From Amycolatopsis sp. FDAARGOS 1241 (GTDB taxonomy: Bacteria > Actinomycetota > Actinomycetes > Mycobacteriales > Pseudonocardiaceae), in NCBI RefSeq assembly GCF_016889705.1, contig NZ_CP069526.1, positions 3,906,001 to 3,970,000 of the forward strand: 64,000 nucleotides of DNA. Reading direction: 5' to 3'. The notes under the pieces are model-generated. The model was not told where the DNA came from. It saw only the letters and a program-made list of their open reading frames with translations, and made no database searches. The position numbers and the translations under genes were made by a program. Of this stretch, positions 31,335 to 39,646 are shown one piece after another; position 1 is the first letter of the stretch, and every line of letters begins with the position of its first letter.

Positions 31335-32687
31335 GTGACCGCCGGGACAATTGAAATCCGGAACCCCGCCGACGGACGGGTGGTGGGCACCGTGCCCACC
31401 GCCACGGAGTCGGACGTCGACGCCGCTCTCGCCGTGGCCAACCGGACGTGGCCCGGCTGGGCGCGTACGCCGGCGGCTGAGCGCGGGAAGCTGCTGCACG
31501 CCGCGGCGGCGCGGCTGCGAGTGCACGCCGACGAACTGGCGGCGCTCAACGAGGCCGAGACCGGGCGGCCGAGGGGCGAAGCAGTGGAAGGAGTGCTCGC
31601 CGGTGCGGGCACACTGGACCAGTACGCCGAACTCGGCCCGGTGCACCGCGGGCGCAGCTTGCTGGGCGACTTCGACGCGACGGACCTGATGGTGCCCGAG
31701 GCGCGGGGTGTCATCGTGGCGCTCACCCCCTGGAACGATCCGGTCGCGGTCGCCTGTGGACTGCTCGGTGCCGCCCTGGTCACCGGGAACACCGTGGTGC
31801 ACAAGCCGAGCGAACGGGCACCGCACACGGGCGCGCTGCTGGACGATGTACTCGCCGGCGTGCTGCCCGGCGGCGTGTGCCAGACCCTCCATGGCGACGG
31901 CGGCGTCGGGGCGATCCTGGCGATGCGGGACGACGTCGACGTGATCGCCCACGTCGGCAGCGTCGCGGCAGGCCGTTCGATCGCCGCGAGCGCTGCGGCC
32001 ACCGGGGCGAAGACGCTGCTCGAGAACGGCGGCAACGACCCGCTCGTCGTCGACGAGGACGTCGATCCCGCGTGGGCGGCCGCGCAGGCGGCGCTCGGCG
32101 CGTTCGCGAACTCGGGGCAGATCTGCGTCGCGGTGGAACGGATCTACGTGCACGAGGCCATCGCCGAGCGGTTCCTGACCGAGCTGGTGCGGGAGGCCGA
32201 AGCGCGCACCCTGGCGCCGCTGGTCGACCGGCGCCACCGGGAGCACGTGCACTCCCACGTCGAGGACGCCCTGGCTCGCGGCGCCCGAGCGCTGGCCGGG
32301 GGAGCGGTGCCGGACGGGCCCGGTGCGCACTACCCGGCGACTGTCCTCGCGGACTGCACGGCCGGACTGCGCGTGCTGACCGAGGAGACGTTCGGTCCGG
32401 TGGCGCCCGTGCAGGTGGTCCGGAGCTTCGAGGACGGCCTCGCCGAAGCCGCGCGCGGCGACTACGGGCTCGCGGCGACGGTGCTGACCGGCTCGATGTC
32501 CCGCGCCCAGCACGCCTGGCGGGAACTGCCGGCGGGCACGGTGAAGGTCAACGCCGTGTTCGGCGGTGCGCCCGGCGGTGCCGCGCACCCGCGCCGCCAC
32601 AGCGGGAACGGCTATGGCTACGGACCCGAACTGCTCGACGAGATGACCCAGACCAAGGTCGTGCACGTGGCGCCACCGGGCCCCTGA
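31335..32687 (+). CDS. Aldehyde dehydrogenase family protein
   Basis: A 450-aa ALDH. It has VALTPWNDPVAVACG, the catalytic Glu in LLENGGNDPLVV, and the catalytic Cys in FANSGQICVAVERI, so all main residues are intact. It is somewhat shorter than the usual about 480-500 aa. The NSGQIC motif resembles succinate-semialdehyde/betaine-type enzymes, but the substrate is unknown. GTG 31335 follows GAAGGAGGTGCGGA. Confidence 0.88.
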   Translation: MTAGTIEIRNPADGRVVGTVPTATESDVDAALAVANRTWPGWARTPAAERGKLLHAAAARLRVHADELAALNEAETGRPRGEAVEGVLAGAGTLDQYAELGPVHRGRSLLGDFDATDLMVPEARGVIVALTPWNDPVAVACGLLGAALVTGNTVVHKPSERAPHTGALLDDVLAGVLPGGVCQTLHGDGGVGAILAMRDDVDVIAHVGSVAAGRSIAASAAATGAKTLLENGGNDPLVVDEDVDPAWAAAQAALGAFANSGQICVAVERIYVHEAIAERFLTELVREAEARTLAPLVDRRHREHVHSHVEDALARGARALAGGAVPDGPGAHYPATVLADCTAGLRVLTEETFGPVAPVQVVRSFEDGLAEAARGDYGLAATVLTGSMSRAQHAWRELPAGTVKVNAVFGGAPGGAAHPRRHSGNGYGYGPELLDEMTQTKVVHVAPPGP

Positions 32688-32714
32688 CCCCGGCACGCGG
32701 CGCGGAAGCTGCGG

Positions 32715-32894
32715 CTACGTCGTCACGCCGGATCCGTTCTCGTTCCGGCGGCGGTGGCACTCGGTGCACACCATCGTCTGCCCGAGCAGTTGGCCGTCGC
32801 CGGCGACGAGCCGGGCGACGTGCAGGGTCGGCTGCCCGCAGTCTTCGCACGGGATGGGCTGGCTTTCCTGGCTGATCATCATCCGGTTGGCCAC
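32715..32894 (-). CDS. Small four-cysteine zinc-ribbon-like protein
   Basis: A 59-aa protein with two Cys pairs, PCEDCGQPT and VCTECHRRR, about 30 residues apart, a zinc-ribbon layout. GTG 32894 lies 5 nt after a GAGGAGG RBS; an internal ATG would remove four residues. Function unknown. It sits downstream of the UDP-glucose dehydrogenase operon after a hairpin, so it may have its own expression. Confidence 0.7.
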   Translation of the reverse strand: MANRMMISQESQPIPCEDCGQPTLHVARLVAGDGQLLGQTMVCTECHRRRNENGSGVTT

Positions 32895-32917
32895 GGGGCC
32901 TCCTCGTCGGTCGGGCT

Positions 32918-32948
32918 GGTCCGGACCGCGTACCCAGCGGTCTGGACC
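32918..32948. terminator. Hairpin with a GGGTAC in its loop
   Basis: GGTCCGGACCGC (32918-32929) pairs with GCGGTCTGGACC (32937-32948), 11 of 12 positions, around a 7-nt loop. The loop and stem edge contain the minus-strand GGGTAC. It probably ends the six-gene sugar operon, but it could also be part of a promoter for the zinc-ribbon gene (its -35, GAAT, is poor). Confidence 0.55.
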
Positions 32949-32970
32949 ACATTCCCGCCCGGTCCCAATG

Positions 32971-34290
32971 TCACCCGAAAGGAGCAGCGTCCGGGTGTCG
33001 CCGGCCGACGGGCAGGTGCGTGAACCCCGCTTCGGCCAGCTGCCCGGAGTCCAGGAGGTTGCGGGTGTCGACGACGACCGGCCGCGCCGTCGCCGCGGCG
33101 AGCCGGGCCCAGTCGAGGTCACGGAACTCGGGCCACTCGGTGAGCACCACAAGCGCGGCGGCGTCTTTGGCGACCAGGTAGGGGTCGTCGACCACCTGCA
33201 GCGCGTCGAGCCCGGGGCCGGGCCCGACGGCCGGGTCGTGCGCGGTGACTTCGGCTCCGCGGCGGGCCAGTTCGGTGGCGATCGCCAGGGCGGGCGAGTC
33301 GCGCAGATCGCCCGTGCCCGCCTTGAACGCGAGGCCCAGCACGCCGATCCGCGCGCCGGACAGGGCACCCCAGGGAGAGCCGGTGACCGCTTCGCGCACC
33401 GTCCGCACCGCGCGGGCCCGCTGGCGCGCGTTGACGCGCACGGCGTCGCGAAGGATGCCGAAGTCCACGCCTGCCGAACCGGCCGCGTGCAGCAGGGCCG
33501 TGGTGTCCTTCGGCAGGCACGAGCCGCCCCAGCCGGGGCCGGGCGCGAGGAATTCCGGGCCGATGCGCGAGTCGAGGCCCATCGTCCGGGCGACCTCGCC
33601 GACGTCGGCGCCGAACCGTTCGCACAGTTCGGCGAGCACGTTCACGTAGGACAGCTTGACTGCCAGGAAGGCGTTGCTGGCGTACTTCGCGAGTTCAGCG
33701 CTGGCGGTGTCCGCCCGCACGACCGGCGCGCGCGTCGGGTCGTACAGCCGCTCGATCCGCCGGGCCGCCTCGGAACCCGGCGGATCCGTACCGACGACCA
33801 CGCGGCCGGGACGCAGGAAATCGTCGACGCAATGCCCTTCGCGGAGGAATTCCGGATTGCTCACGACGGACAGGTCGGTGCGGCGCAGCAGATCCGGTAG
33901 CCGGGCCGCGGTGCCGACCGGCACGGTCGACTTCGTCGCCACGACGGCGCCCGGCGCGAGGAGCCGGCCCAGTCGAGGCACGACGTCTTCGAGGACACCG
34001 AGGTCGGGCTTGCCTTCGTGGTCGGGCGGGGTCGGCAGGCACAGGAGGACGATCCCGCACTCGGCGAGGGCGGTGTCGTCGGCGGTGAACGCGAGGGTGC
34101 CGTCGGCGAGGCCCTCGGCCACCAGTTCGGGAAGACCGGGTTCGGAGATCGGCACCTCCGCTCGGGCCAAATTGTCCACTTTGGACTCGTCGATGTCCAC
34201 GCAGGTCACTCGGTGGCCGAGGTGCGCGAAGCACGCGGCGCTCGTCAGTCCGACATAGCCCGCACCCACGACGCCGACGTGTTCACCCAT
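32971..34290 (-). CDS. UDP-glucose 6-dehydrogenase family protein
   Basis: A 439-aa UDP-glucose/GDP-mannose dehydrogenase. It shows GVVGAGYVGLTSAACFAHLG at the N-terminus, VATKSTVPVGT, NPEFLREGHCVDDFL and the catalytic Cys in PGWGGSCLPKDTTALL. It should oxidise UDP-glucose twice to UDP-glucuronate, the substrate for the UDP-xylose-synthase-like enzyme at 39647. It is the last gene of the operon. ATG 34290 overlaps the GT9 gene by 8 nt. Confidence 0.9.
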   Translation of the reverse strand: MGEHVGVVGAGYVGLTSAACFAHLGHRVTCVDIDESKVDNLARAEVPISEPGLPELVAEGLADGTLAFTADDTALAECGIVLLCLPTPPDHEGKPDLGVLEDVVPRLGRLLAPGAVVATKSTVPVGTAARLPDLLRRTDLSVVSNPEFLREGHCVDDFLRPGRVVVGTDPPGSEAARRIERLYDPTRAPVVRADTASAELAKYASNAFLAVKLSYVNVLAELCERFGADVGEVARTMGLDSRIGPEFLAPGPGWGGSCLPKDTTALLHAAGSAGVDFGILRDAVRVNARQRARAVRTVREAVTGSPWGALSGARIGVLGLAFKAGTGDLRDSPALAIATELARRGAEVTAHDPAVGPGPGLDALQVVDDPYLVAKDAAALVVLTEWPEFRDLDWARLAAATARPVVVDTRNLLDSGQLAEAGFTHLPVGRRHPDAAPFG

Positions 34291-35227
34291 GCCGCACCTG
34301 CGCGGCCAGCGCCGACCGCGCGGCGGCGAGTACGCGGTCTTCGCCGAGCAGGAGGAGTCCCTCGTCGGGCCGGTTCCCGTGCGGGTCGCCGACGTCGCCG
34401 CTCCAGAGCACCCGATGCTGCCGCGCGTCGGGTGGCGGGCCCCACAGCCTCGGCGGGGTGGGCCCGAACAGCAGGACCGAAGGTGTGGCGAAGGCGGTCG
34501 CCAGGTGTCCGACGCCGGTATCGCCGCAGATCACCAGTGCCGCTTCGGCGACCAGCGAGGCCAGTTCGGCCAGGTCTGTCGCGCCCGCGAGGATCGCGTC
34601 ATGCGGGAGTCCGGCGTCTCGGGCGATGCCGCGGGCCAGGTCGAGCTCCGCCGCGCTGCCGGTGATCACGACCCGGTGGCCGTCCTGCGCCAAGTCCCGC
34701 ACCACGCGGGCGAAGCGCTCGGGTGGCCAGCGCCGGGCCGGGAACGCCGCTCCGGGGTGGACCACCACAGCGCCCGGTGCCGGGCTCGGGCCGGGCGGCG
34801 CGGGCAGCCGGAGCGCGGAGCGGTCGGCTTCGAGATGGGCGTATTCCACGAGCCGGCACCAGCGGTCGGCCTCGTGCACATCGGCACGCCACTCGAGCCC
34901 GGGCACGTCGGGGAAGTCCGGGTGGCGGTGCGTCAGCAATCTGCCCGGCTCGGTCGCGAGCAGGTCGTGGATGCTCTCCGGGCCGTTGCCGTGCAGGTTC
35001 ACCGCCAGCTTCGGCGGCGGGCCGGGCCAGGCCAGCTTGCCGAGCCCGGCGGTCGGCAGGAGCTCGTCGACGGCATCGATCAGCTCCGCGAGGTCGCGCA
35101 ACTCCCGGGGCGCGGCGAGGACGAGCCGTTCGTCGGGATGCGCCTCGTGCAGTGCGCGCAGCGCGGGCACTGCGGTGAGCAGGTCCCCGATGCCGAGGGC
35201 GCGCAGCACCAGGATCGCGGCGCTCAC
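34283..35227 (-). CDS. Glycosyltransferase family 9 (heptosyltransferase-like), second copy
   Basis: A 314-aa GT9 protein: LVLRALGIGDLLTAVPALRAL at the N-terminus, VVVHPGAAFPARRWPPERFARV (about residue 165) and ICGDTGVGHLATAFATP. The donor is presumably ADP-heptose made by the neighbouring enzymes. GTG 35227 overlaps the SDR stop by 4 nt (GTGA). Only moderate similarity to the GT9 at 28722, so the two probably make different linkages. Confidence 0.87.
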   Translation of the reverse strand: MSAAILVLRALGIGDLLTAVPALRALHEAHPDERLVLAAPRELRDLAELIDAVDELLPTAGLGKLAWPGPPPKLAVNLHGNGPESIHDLLATEPGRLLTHRHPDFPDVPGLEWRADVHEADRWCRLVEYAHLEADRSALRLPAPPGPSPAPGAVVVHPGAAFPARRWPPERFARVVRDLAQDGHRVVITGSAAELDLARGIARDAGLPHDAILAGATDLAELASLVAEAALVICGDTGVGHLATAFATPSVLLFGPTPPRLWGPPPDARQHRVLWSGDVGDPHGNRPDEGLLLLGEDRVLAAARSALAAQVRHG

Positions 35228-35910
35228 GGCCACGACCCCTCCTCGGAGGCGCAGACCACCAGCTCGCGGACCTCCGAGCCGGGCGGCTGCTGCAGCGCGA
35301 AGACGACCGTGCTCGCGGTGTGCTCCGGTTCGTTGAGCTTCGCGTCGGGTGGCGGCTTGTACTGGTCGGTGCGGTTGTCGAAGAAGTGCGTCCACATGCC
35401 GCCGGGGATGAGCAGCGTGACGCCGACCCGTCCGGCCAGCTCGGCGGCGAGCGCGCGGGTGAAGCCGACGACGCCGAACTTGGCGGCACAGTAGGCGGTC
35501 GCGTCGCTCACGGCCTTGATGCCCAAAGTGGACGCGCAGGTGACGACGGTGCCGTGGGAGCGCTCGAGGTACGGCAGCGCGGCGCGCACGACGGCGGCCG
35601 TGCCCAGCAGGTTCACCTTGACCACTCGTTCCCACTCGTCGGTCGGCACTTCGGACAGCGCGCCGCACGCGTCGATACCCGCTGCCGTGAAGACGCCGTC
35701 CAGCCCGCCCGCGCGTTCGGCGAGGTCGCGCACGGCGCGTTCGGTCGCGGCGGTGTCGGTGAGGTCGGCTTCGGCGTATTCGGCCGGGTCTTCGGGGCGG
35801 ACGCGGTCGAGGACGTACGGGGTGCCGCCCGCCTTGCGGACGGCGTCGACGGTGGCCGCGCCGAGGCCCGAGGCGCCACCGGTGATCAGGACGTTGCCGA
35901 GGGGTCGCAT
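35224..35910 (-). CDS. SDR family oxidoreductase
   Basis: A 228-aa SDR: VLITGGASGLGAATVDAVR at the N-terminus, TCASTLGIKAVSDATAYCAAK with the Ser and YxxxK, and LLIPGGMWTHFFDN near the end. In this operon it could oxidise, reduce or epimerise the heptose (an HldD-like role would be unusual for a classical SDR). RBS GAAGGAGAGCG precedes ATG 35910. Confidence 0.85.
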   Translation of the reverse strand: MRPLGNVLITGGASGLGAATVDAVRKAGGTPYVLDRVRPEDPAEYAEADLTDTAATERAVRDLAERAGGLDGVFTAAGIDACGALSEVPTDEWERVVKVNLLGTAAVVRAALPYLERSHGTVVTCASTLGIKAVSDATAYCAAKFGVVGFTRALAAELAGRVGVTLLIPGGMWTHFFDNRTDQYKPPPDAKLNEPEHTASTVVFALQQPPGSEVRELVVCASEEGSWP

Positions 35911-35942
35911 CGCTCTCCTTCGGGTTCGGTTCGATTGCGGGG

Positions 35943-37310
35943 TCAGGCGCCGGCCGTCGCGGCGACCAGGCGCGAGGTCGAGTAGCCGGGGACAGTCGGC
36001 ACGAGCACCACTTCACCGCCGTGGCGCTCGACCACTTCGCGTTCGGGTAGCTGCGCGTGTGTGTAGTCGCCGCCCTTGACCCACACGTGCGGACGCAACC
36101 GCTCCAGCACGGCGGCCGGGGAAAGCTCGTCGAAGACCACGACGGCGTCCACGAACGACAGAGCGTTCAGCAAGCGCGCTCGGTCGCGGTCACGCACGAG
36201 CGGGCGGCCGGGACCCTTGAGGCCGCGCACGGAGGTGTCGGAGTTGAGGCAGACGACGAGGGCGTCCCCGAGGGCGCGCGCCTGGCGCAGCAGGCTGACG
36301 TGCCCGGGGTGGAGCAGGTCGAAGCAGCCGCCGGTGGCGACGAGCCGGCCGCCGTCGCCACGGACCCGCTCGGCGAGGCCGAACGCGTCGCCCGCGGGCT
36401 GCGGGTCCTTGACCGGAGCATCCTCTGTGGACAGTGCGGTCGCACCGCCGTCGGCCACGAACCGGGCCGCCGCCTCGACCGCGGTCGCGACGGCCCCGGT
36501 CGGGTCCGCGCCGGACAGGAGTGCCGCGGTGGCCGCGGCTGCGAACCGGTCACCCGCGCCGCACGTGTCCGGTGCGCCGCGCCCGGGGGCCCGCGCGAAG
36601 GCCGGGACGGGGACGGCGGTCGCGCCTTGCTCGTCGGCCAGCACGGCGCCCCCCGGCCCCGTGGTGACCGCGACCGCCTGCGCGTGCCAGTGCCCGCGCA
36701 GCAGCTTCGCCAGCTCGGCCGGCTCCTCGTGTCCCGGCACCGCTGCTCGCGCCTCCGCCACGTTCGGGCTCACCAGCCGCACGCCGGATATCGGCGCCGG
36801 GCCGCGTGGGTGCGGGTCCCACACCACCGGGACACGCCGGGCCGCCTCGCGCAACAGCCGGCGGACGTGCGGGTTGCGCGTCAGCCCGCGTCCGTAGTCC
36901 GCCACGAGCACCGCGCCGGCCTCGTGCACGACGTCGCGGACGCGATCGGGCAAGGGGGCCGTGGTCGCGGTTCCGTCGCCGGAATCCAGGCGCAGCAACG
37001 ACTGGCCGCCGGCGCGGACGCGGGTCTTGCACACCGTCGACCCGCGCAGCGGCAGCGGCAGCACGGTGACGTCCGGTTCCAGCAGTCCGGTCAGCGTGTG
37101 GCCGGCCTCGTCGTCGCCCAGCGGCGTGACGAGCACGACCTCGACCGCCGAGCGCGCGGCCAGCAGCGCGGCGAGGCCCGCACCTCCAGGGCGGCGCAGC
37201 CGCGCCTTCAGGTCGACCACCGGCACCGGCGCTTCGGGGCAGAGCCGCTCGGCGGTACCTTCGGCGTCGACGTCGAGCAGCGTGTCGCCGAGGACGACCA
37301 GCGGCTTCAC
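35943..37310 (-). CDS. hldE: Bifunctional heptose-7-phosphate kinase / heptose-1-phosphate adenylyltransferase (HldE)
   Basis: A 455-aa HldE (RfaE). The N-terminal ribokinase-type domain has VLGDTLLDVDAEGTAERLCPE, GRGLTRNPHVR and the catalytic DTCGAGDRFAAAAT (about residue 255). The C-terminal domain is a nucleotidyltransferase with TGGCFDLLHPGHVSLLRQA (HxGH) and VKGGDYTH. It should phosphorylate D-glycero-manno-heptose 7-phosphate and later make ADP-heptose. GTG 37310 overlaps the gmhA stop (GTGA). It is rare in Gram-positives outside antibiotic clusters. Confidence 0.88.
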   Translation of the reverse strand: MKPLVVLGDTLLDVDAEGTAERLCPEAPVPVVDLKARLRRPGGAGLAALLAARSAVEVVLVTPLGDDEAGHTLTGLLEPDVTVLPLPLRGSTVCKTRVRAGGQSLLRLDSGDGTATTAPLPDRVRDVVHEAGAVLVADYGRGLTRNPHVRRLLREAARRVPVVWDPHPRGPAPISGVRLVSPNVAEARAAVPGHEEPAELAKLLRGHWHAQAVAVTTGPGGAVLADEQGATAVPVPAFARAPGRGAPDTCGAGDRFAAAATAALLSGADPTGAVATAVEAAARFVADGGATALSTEDAPVKDPQPAGDAFGLAERVRGDGGRLVATGGCFDLLHPGHVSLLRQARALGDALVVCLNSDTSVRGLKGPGRPLVRDRDRARLLNALSFVDAVVVFDELSPAAVLERLRPHVWVKGGDYTHAQLPEREVVERHGGEVVLVPTVPGYSTSRLVAATAGA

Positions 37311-37867
37311 GCGGCCACCCCGAGCGCGTCGTCGAGCGCGGCGCACAGGGCGTGCACCAGCGCGAGGTGCAGTTCCTGCACGGTGGCGACCGAGGGCGCT
37401 GGGACGGTGATCGCGTCGTCGCACAGCGCGGCGAGCGGGTTGGGCGCGGGCCCCGTCAGCGCCCACGTCGTCACGCCCAGTTCGTGCGCGGCCTTCGCCG
37501 CCGCGACGACGTTCTGGCTGCTGCCGCTCGTGGACAGGCACACCAGCACGTCGCCGGGCCGGCCGTGGGCGCGAACCTGGCGGGCGAACACCTCGTGCTC
37601 GCCGTAGTCGTTGCCGATGGCGGTGGCCGCCGACGTGTCGGCGTGCAGCGGGATCGCCGACAGCGGCCGTCGTTCGCCGCGGAACCGGCCCACGAGCTCA
37701 CCGGTCAGGTGCTGGGCTTCCGCGGCGCTGCCGCCGTTGCCGCAGGCGAGCAACCGCCCACCGGCGTCGAAAACCGCCGCGAGATGATTGCCCCAGGCGG
37801 CGATCGTCGGGGCGGAAACGCTGGTCCGCAGGGCGGCTTCCCGCAACGCGGCGAGATGGTCGTCCAT
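37307..37867 (-). CDS. gmhA: Phosphoheptose isomerase (GmhA, SIS domain)
   Basis: A 186-aa SIS-domain protein: ACGNGGSAAEAQHLTGELVG (about residue 40), AIGNDYGEHEVF, CLSTSGSSQNVV and VQELHLALVHALC. These match GmhA, which converts sedoheptulose 7-phosphate to D-glycero-D-manno-heptose 7-phosphate. It directly feeds HldE. ATG 37867 shares its A with the carbamoyltransferase stop, so the genes are coupled. Confidence 0.88.
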   Translation of the reverse strand: MDDHLAALREAALRTSVSAPTIAAWGNHLAAVFDAGGRLLACGNGGSAAEAQHLTGELVGRFRGERRPLSAIPLHADTSAATAIGNDYGEHEVFARQVRAHGRPGDVLVCLSTSGSSQNVVAAAKAAHELGVTTWALTGPAPNPLAALCDDAITVPAPSVATVQELHLALVHALCAALDDALGVAA

Positions 37868-39534
37868 CACGGCACCTCCTTTTCCTCGGGCGCCGCGGCG
37901 CCGATTCGTGCGGCGCGCCGGAGCACGAACGGCCCCAGCGCGAGTAGGTCGATCGGGGCGGAACCGAAGCATTCGAGCGCGTCGCGCGGCGAATCGACCA
38001 TCGGCCGGCCCGCGGTGTTGAGGCTCGTGTTGATCACGACGGGCACGCCGGTCAAGCGTTCGAACCCGGCCAGCATCCGCGCCAGCTCCGGGTTTTCGCG
38101 GTCGTCGACGGTCTGCACGCGAGCGGTGCCGTCGACGTGGGTGACGGCCGGGATGCGATCGCGCCACTCCGGCGCGACGTCGTGCACGAAGAGCATGTAC
38201 GGGCTGGGCAGCGGGCCGCGGCCGAAGATCTCGCTCGCGCGCTCGGTCCGCACCATCGGTGCCACCGGCCGGAACTGTTCACGGCCTTTGACGTCGTTGA
38301 GCCGTTCGAGGTTGACCGCGCGGCCGGGGTGAGCCAGCAGCGAACGGTGGCCGAGCGCGCGCGGCCCGAACTCCGCGCGGCCTTGGAACCAGGCGACGAC
38401 CTCGTCGTTCGCCAGTGCTTCGGCAACGGTTCCGGCGAGGTCGGCGGGACGTTCGTAGGGGAGTTTCGCGCGCCGCAGCACGTCTTCGAGCTCGTCGTCG
38501 CGCCAGCCCCGGCCCAGTCCGGCGTCGCCCATCGGCGCGCCGCGCTCACCGGCATCGGCGGCCAGCTGCAACGCCGCGCCGAGAGCCGTTCCGGCGTCGC
38601 CGGCCGCGGGTTGCACCCAGATGCGCTCGAACGGGCCTTCGGCGTGCAGGCGGGTGTTGGCGACGCAGTTGAGCGCGATCCCGCCCGCGAGCGCGAGATC
38701 GCGGTGCCCGGTGCGCTCATGCAGCCAGCGCACGAGGTCCAGCAGCACCTCTTCGAGCACGGTCTGGACGCTCGCGGCGAGGTCGGCGTGGCGGCGGGTG
38801 ATGTCGTCGGCCGCGGCGCGCCGCGGCGCGAACTCCGCCAGGTTCACCCCGGCCGCGCGGAAACCGCCGTCGCCCGTCGCACGGACCTTTGCCCGCAGCC
38901 GGTCGCGGTACTCGGGCGTGCCATAGGAGGCGAGCGCCATCACCTTGTACTCGTCGCTGGAGCGGGCGAAGCCCAGGTGCTCGGTGAGGTCCTCGTAGAG
39001 CAGGCCGAGCGAATCCGGCAGCCGCTGGGCCGCGAGCTCTTTCAGCCGGCCGTCGCGGTATTCCCCGGCGAGCGCAGAGGTGCTTTCACCGCGGCCGTCG
39101 GCGACGAGCACCGCGCAGTCGCCGAACGGTGCCGCGAGTGCGGCCGACGCGGCGTGCGCGACGTGGTGGCGCACGAACCGCACCACTCCGGGGTGCAGCC
39201 CGGGCAGCGCGGCCGCGAGGAACTTCGGGGCCCGCTCGGCGTACTCGGTGCGCAGCTCTTCGCCGCTGGGGTCGTGACCGGGCAGGCCGGGCTCAACGAG
39301 CGCCGGGTCGTAGGAGTACCCGACGGCATCGACGTCTTCCGGCGCCAGGCCCGCCTGGGCCAGGCACCAGGCCGCGGCCTGAGCAGGCTGCTCCCACGCG
39401 GAGAACGGCACCGCCTGCTTGCCGTGTTTGCGGCGCGTGAAGCGCTCCTCCTCCGCCGCGGCGACGATCTCGCCGTCGACGACCAGCGCGGCGGCCGGGT
39501 CGTGGAAAACAGCGTTGATTCCGAGGATGCGCAT
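37867..39534 (-). CDS. Carbamoyltransferase (NodU/TobZ family)
   Basis: A 555-aa carbamoyltransferase. The N-terminal Kae1-like domain starts LGINAVFHDPAAALVVDG and has VRHHVAHAASAAL and DGRGESTSALA. The C-terminal YrdC-like domain has GRAEFGPRALGHRSLL and VVINTSLNTAGRPMVDSP. Members put a carbamoyl group from carbamoyl phosphate onto sugar or antibiotic hydroxyls. Here the likely acceptor is a heptose or other sugar of the island's product. First gene of the operon; ATG 39534 chosen as the conserved start. Confidence 0.88.
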   Translation of the reverse strand: MRILGINAVFHDPAAALVVDGEIVAAAEEERFTRRKHGKQAVPFSAWEQPAQAAAWCLAQAGLAPEDVDAVGYSYDPALVEPGLPGHDPSGEELRTEYAERAPKFLAAALPGLHPGVVRFVRHHVAHAASAALAAPFGDCAVLVADGRGESTSALAGEYRDGRLKELAAQRLPDSLGLLYEDLTEHLGFARSSDEYKVMALASYGTPEYRDRLRAKVRATGDGGFRAAGVNLAEFAPRRAAADDITRRHADLAASVQTVLEEVLLDLVRWLHERTGHRDLALAGGIALNCVANTRLHAEGPFERIWVQPAAGDAGTALGAALQLAADAGERGAPMGDAGLGRGWRDDELEDVLRRAKLPYERPADLAGTVAEALANDEVVAWFQGRAEFGPRALGHRSLLAHPGRAVNLERLNDVKGREQFRPVAPMVRTERASEIFGRGPLPSPYMLFVHDVAPEWRDRIPAVTHVDGTARVQTVDDRENPELARMLAGFERLTGVPVVINTSLNTAGRPMVDSPRDALECFGSAPIDLLALGPFVLRRAARIGAAAPEEKEVP

Positions 39535-39590
39535 CGACCTGCCTCTGGCGTTCGGGGCGGACCGGGGCCGGCCCGCTCTCGTCCGTAGCG

Positions 39591-39615
39591 CTACCCGCTG
39601 AAGTCGGTGATAAAC
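39591..39615 (-). promoter_or_regulatory. SigB/SigF-type promoter of the carbamoyltransferase-heptose operon
   Basis: Minus-strand GTTT (39612-39615), 15-nt spacer, GGGTAG (39591-39596): full consensus. The ATG is 56 nt downstream. It should drive the six genes down to 32971. Confidence 0.75.
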
Positions 39616-39646
39616 GAATGACGGCAAAAGCCCTGGGCGTCGCTAC

